NCBI RefSeq assembly: GCF_014207535.1
Contig: NZ_JACHGK010000013.1
Coordinates: 90,178 to 154,177, forward strand
Length of the DNA stretch: 64,000 bases
From: Bacillus benzoevorans
GTDB lineage: Bacteria > Bacillota > Bacilli > Bacillales > Cytobacillaceae
Reading direction: 5' to 3'
This document shows positions 61,534-64,000 of the stretch, piece after piece. Position numbers and translations under genes: made by a program. Numbering within the stretch: the stretch's first letter is position 1; every line of letters starts with the position of its first letter. A model generated the notes under the pieces. The model was not told the origin of the DNA. It ran no database searches and was given only the letters and a program-made list of their open reading frames with translations.

Positions 61534-62553
61534 ATGGACCATTTAATTAGTATTATTGTGCCCGTTTACAATGCAGAAAGCTATTTAAAAAAATGTCTCG
61601 AAAGTATAGTAAGGCAAACTTATAGAAATTTAGAAATTATTCTTATTGATGATGGTTCAGAAGACAACTCACCCCATATATGTGATGAATATGCAATGGC
61701 GGATGATCGAGTAAAGGTCCTTCATAAGGAAAATGCGGGACCGGGAGCGGCAAGAAGAGATGGCGTCCATTACGCATCTGGAGAATATATTGCTTTTGTT
61801 GATGCGGATGATTTCATTGAGCAAAATATGTACCAAACTTTAATAGAAAGAGCAGTAGCAGACGACATTGATATTATTCAATGCGGTTATCGCAAGGTAA
61901 AAACCACTGGAGAAACTATTGAAATATTTGCGATGAGGGAGACTCATATAAATGGATCGTATCATTGTGCTGCATATTATGCAGCGCAAAGAAACGTAAC
62001 CAATTACTTATGTAATAAGATGATGAAATCCAAACTATTTGCAGGGATTGAATTTCCCGGCCTTTATGTCGGTGAAGATGCCTGTATTCTGACACAGCTT
62101 TATGCGTCAGCGGAAAAAATAACGACGATAGAAGAACCGCTTTATAATTATGTCATGACACCGGATAGCTTATGCCGCACACCTTTTTCCGTGAAGAAGC
62201 TGGATAATGTGGCAGCTGGTAAGTTTATGTTTGAATTCTACGAAAAGAGATTCCCAAATTTAAGGAACTTTTCAGCCCTCCATATTTGTTCCTATGCTGC
62301 CCAATATTATTGTGAATTGTCAAATCTGGAATTCGAAGCGAAAGATGAGCTGAAAGACAGATTAGTTAAGGTCTTTCAGCTATATTATCCATTATCCAAG
62401 AAGAGCCATGAAAAAAGGCAAACATCAAAATCAAGAATTCTATTCATAGAACTTTTTCATTTCAACCGCCTATTGTGTTCGTTTATTTTCAAAACACGGG
62501 GACGGTTCTCACGCTTCCCTAAAAATTCCCAACGTGACCTTACAAACAGATAG
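61534..62553 (+). CDS. glycosyltransferase family 2 with repeat-derived C-terminus
   Basis: A 339-residue GT-A enzyme. ATG 61534 follows GAGGTGTGGT; a frame four codons longer begins at 61522. SIIVPVYNAESYLKKCLESI, LIDDGSEDNS, AGPGAARRDG and the DxD FVDADDFIEQ are intact, with the EDACIL acidic motif later. The last about 20 residues (TRGRFSRFPKNSQRDLTNR) are encoded by a type II repeat at 62493-62529, so the natural end is replaced or extended. It is the last gene of the exopolysaccharide operon. Confidence 0.9.
   Translation: MDHLISIIVPVYNAESYLKKCLESIVRQTYRNLEIILIDDGSEDNSPHICDEYAMADDRVKVLHKENAGPGAARRDGVHYASGEYIAFVDADDFIEQNMYQTLIERAVADDIDIIQCGYRKVKTTGETIEIFAMRETHINGSYHCAAYYAAQRNVTNYLCNKMMKSKLFAGIEFPGLYVGEDACILTQLYASAEKITTIEEPLYNYVMTPDSLCRTPFSVKKLDNVAAGKFMFEFYEKRFPNLRNFSALHICSYAAQYYCELSNLEFEAKDELKDRLVKVFQLYYPLSKKSHEKRQTSKSRILFIELFHFNRLLCSFIFKTRGRFSRFPKNSQRDLTNR
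62493..62529. repeat. type II hairpin repeat inside a coding end
   Basis: CACGGGGACGGTTCTCACGC then TTCCCTAAAAATTCCC, in the 3' codons of the glycosyltransferase gene. Confidence 0.82.
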
Positions 62554-62646
62554 TTCGGGCTGCAAAAGGTGACAGCGTACATTCCCGTTTCGTCTAATGA
62601 TACATTTATACTTTTCGGCAGCTTGCTGCAACCGCTCTGTGTGCTA

Positions 62647-62676
62647 TTGTAATAAAAAGGAATGTAAGGCTATAAT
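62647..62676 (+). promoter_or_regulatory. sigma-A-like promoter of the cyclophilin gene
   Basis: TTGTAA (62647-62652), 18 bases, TATAAT (62671-62676), with the start codon about 50 bases downstream. Confidence 0.5.
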
Positions 62677-62724
62677 AGTCTCGATCTTTAATGTCACAAA
62701 TACATAGAGAGGGTTGATGAGGAA

Positions 62725-63396
62725 ATGTTCTTTCGGCATAAAGTATTATATGTAATCACTGCCATGATCGCGGCAGCCATTATTTTAGCCGGCTGTGGAA
62801 GCGGGGCAAAAAATGGACAAACGGAGAATACCGTATTAGAATCTGGGAAAAAATCGGATTATTCATCATCTGTCAAAGAAAAGCCAATCGTGACAATTAC
62901 GATGCAAAACGATGAAAAAATCGTCCTTGAATTGGATCCGGCTGCAGCTCCTAATACGGTGGCAAATTTTATTTCATTAATTAAAAGTGGTTTTTACGAT
63001 GGTCTCACTTTCCATCGGGTTATTCCTGGTTTTATGATCCAAGGCGGGGATCCCGCAGGAGACGGTTCAGGCGGACCGGGATATACTATTGCAGGTGAAT
63101 TTACCACAAACGGTTTTGAAAATAATATGAAACACGACCGCGGCGTCATTTCTATGGCGCGGACACAGGATCCGAATTCCGCTGGATCGCAATTTTTCAT
63201 CATGGTGGCGGAGGCTCCGCATCTTGATGGAGAATATGCTGCTTTTGGAAAAGTAATCGAGGGGATGGAGACCGTGGATGCCATTGTTTCTGTTGAGCGG
63301 GATAGCGCAGACAAGCCATTAGAAGCTCAGACCATGAAGAAGGTAGAAGTGGACACGAAGGGGTTTGACTATCCGGAGCCGGAAAAGCAACAATAG
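62725..63396 (+). CDS. lipoprotein peptidyl-prolyl cis-trans isomerase (cyclophilin type)
   Basis: A 223-residue secreted lipoprotein. The lipobox IILAGC puts the lipid-bearing cysteine at residue 24. A cyclophilin domain follows: FYDGLTFHRVIPGFMIQGGDPAGDGSGGPGY holds the catalytic Arg and substrate site, and GVISMARTQDPNSAGSQFFIMV and DGEYAAFGKVIEGM complete it. It would assist folding of exported proteins on the outer face of the membrane. It has its own promoter and a strong terminator, so it is monocistronic. Confidence 0.94.
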   Translation: MFFRHKVLYVITAMIAAAIILAGCGSGAKNGQTENTVLESGKKSDYSSSVKEKPIVTITMQNDEKIVLELDPAAAPNTVANFISLIKSGFYDGLTFHRVIPGFMIQGGDPAGDGSGGPGYTIAGEFTTNGFENNMKHDRGVISMARTQDPNSAGSQFFIMVAEAPHLDGEYAAFGKVIEGMETVDAIVSVERDSADKPLEAQTMKKVEVDTKGFDYPEPEKQQ

Positions 63397-63408
63397 GACT
63401 GAATAGAT

Positions 63409-63450
63409 AAGAAAGAAGGAGACAGTTTTCGTGTCTCCTTCTTTCTTAAT
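63409..63450 (+). terminator. strong rho-independent terminator
   Basis: A perfect sixteen-base stem AAGAAAGAAGGAGACA and its complement, with a seven-base loop, directly after the cyclophilin gene. The T-rich right arm serves as the T-run. Confidence 0.85.
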
Positions 63451-63687
63451 TAATATGAAAAAACAAAACACGGCTTTTTGAGATGCAGCGACCGCACCTC
63501 GTTACTTCAGGGACGAGTAGTTCGAAAACATAGTTTCTAAATTTAATACTATAAAAGTGTTGCTTTCTATCCAGGATGATGATATTATTAATCCCGTTGC
63601 TCCTTTCGAGTAGTCAGGAGCGGCATTTAGTACTTTAGTATTTGAAAAGAATACGAATTTTAAGAAGAAAAAACTTTTAAAAAGAAG

Positions 63688-63716
63688 TTGACTTCTGAAA
63701 ATGAAAAGAGTATAGT
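63688..63716 (+). promoter_or_regulatory. rrn promoter P1
   Basis: TTGACT, a 17-base spacer, TATAGT. A typical strong ribosomal promoter upstream of the 16S gene. Confidence 0.75.
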
Positions 63717-63763
63717 AATAAATGTTGCTGCTGCGAGAGCGATAAGATAATATTTCGCAACAG

Positions 63764-63792
63764 TTGACTTCAGCGAAAAGAAATGATAGTAT
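63764..63792 (+). promoter_or_regulatory. rrn promoter P2
   Basis: TTGACT, a 17-base spacer, TAGTAT. A second tandem promoter 76 bases after the first, sharing TTGACTTC, as in Bacillus rrn operons. Confidence 0.7.
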
Positions 63793-63823
63793 GATATTCG
63801 CTGCTGATGATAAATCAGCTCAT

Positions 63824-63838
63824 TGTTCTTTGAAAACT
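63824..63838 (+). promoter_or_regulatory. rrn boxA antitermination site
   Basis: TGTTCTTTGAAAACT is the boxA-type sequence found in Bacillus rrn leaders, between promoter P2 and the 16S gene. Confidence 0.75.
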
Positions 63839-63901
63839 AAACAAAGCAGAAACGTCAACGTAAGTTTTATTTTTGTAACAAAACATGAGCAAATCAAACA
63901 C

Positions 63902-64000
63902 TTTTTTGGAGAGTTTGATCCTGGCTCAGGACGAACGCTGGCGGCGTGCCTAATACATGCAAGTCGAGCGGACTTTTGGGAGCTTGCTCCCAAAAGTTAG
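63902..64000 (+). rRNA. rrs: 16S ribosomal RNA, 5' end (partial)
   Basis: GGAGAGTTTGATCCTGGCTC (the 27F region) followed by GACGAACGCTGGCGGCGTGC and CTAATACATGCAAGTCGAGC is the universal 5' end of bacterial 16S rRNA. The variable V1 hairpin (ACTTTTGGGAGCTTGCTCCC) is of Bacillus type. The gene runs off the right edge. The exact mature 5' base is estimated. Confidence 0.98.

Noticed and set aside
63764..64000. Open reading frame running off the right edge
   Set aside because: It overlaps the rrn leader and the conserved 16S 5' end; it has no RBS and is a chance frame.

Overview
This looks like chromosomal DNA of a Bacillaceae bacterium (Bacillus/Neobacillus-like Firmicute). The evidence is low GC, strong AGGAGG ribosome binding sites, GTG and TTG starts, rho-independent terminators, a YaaH-type spore-cortex hydrolase, S-layer homology (SLH) proteins, CcpA-type cre sequences, and a Bacillus-style rrn leader (two TTGACT promoters, boxA, 16S 5' end) at the right edge. 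No tRNA, CRISPR array or intact insertion sequence was found.

Layout. 1-3.0 kb: end of a beta-oxidation-type operon (CCG-domain Fe-S reductase, enoyl-CoA hydratase) and an MFS carrier with a cre-like site. 3.1-7.2 kb: carboxymuconolactone-decarboxylase-like protein, LysR regulator, GntP permease, hydroxyacid dehydrogenase. 7.2-19.1 kb: the most distinctive block, a ketone/cyclic-alcohol catabolic island. A sigma-54 activator is divergent from a hydrolase and a cyclohexanone-type Baeyer-Villiger monooxygenase, followed by an iron alcohol dehydrogenase, an aldehyde dehydrogenase and an SDR. Together these could convert a (cyclic) secondary alcohol to ketone, lactone/ester, hydroxyacid, oxoacid and diacid. 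A decayed second copy (activator pseudogene, sigma-54 promoter, Zn-alcohol dehydrogenase, aldehyde dehydrogenase stub) lies just upstream. Both sigma-54 promoters carry the same 18-bp palindrome at exactly the same distance.

19.3-26.8 kb: a flippase, a 19-copy array of a 52-bp repeat, a membrane protein, a second small array with the same 52-bp period, a two-subunit Rieske oxygenase behind a perfect 20-bp palindrome, and an HD-GYP gene broken by an amber codon. 27-34.7 kb: cell-surface genes (YcdB/SLH protein, LysM-GH18 enzyme, SLH protein with a Gly/Leu-rich tail, and an SLH-LRR protein split by a frameshift). 35-43 kb: membrane proteins, methyltransferase, alpha-oxoamine synthase and a TetR/SMR efflux pair with a visible promoter and operator. 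43-45.3 kb: a graveyard of broken genes (tyrosine recombinase, HAD phosphatase, acyltransferase) plus a TnpB-end-like inverted-repeat element. 46-51.3 kb: Fic protein, and an MFS/M20 peptidase operon with a PucR regulator. 51.8-62.5 kb: a complete-looking Wzx/Wzy exopolysaccharide operon. 62.7-63.4 kb: lipoprotein cyclophilin, then the rrn operon.

Across the window more than twenty intergenic copies of two related hairpin motifs occur. Type I is GGGACAAGG...CCTTGTCCC; type II is AGGGAAAC..GAGAACCGTCCC. Some act as terminators and three form the C-terminal codons of genes. All functional assignments come from reading motifs and remembered family features; no database search was run.
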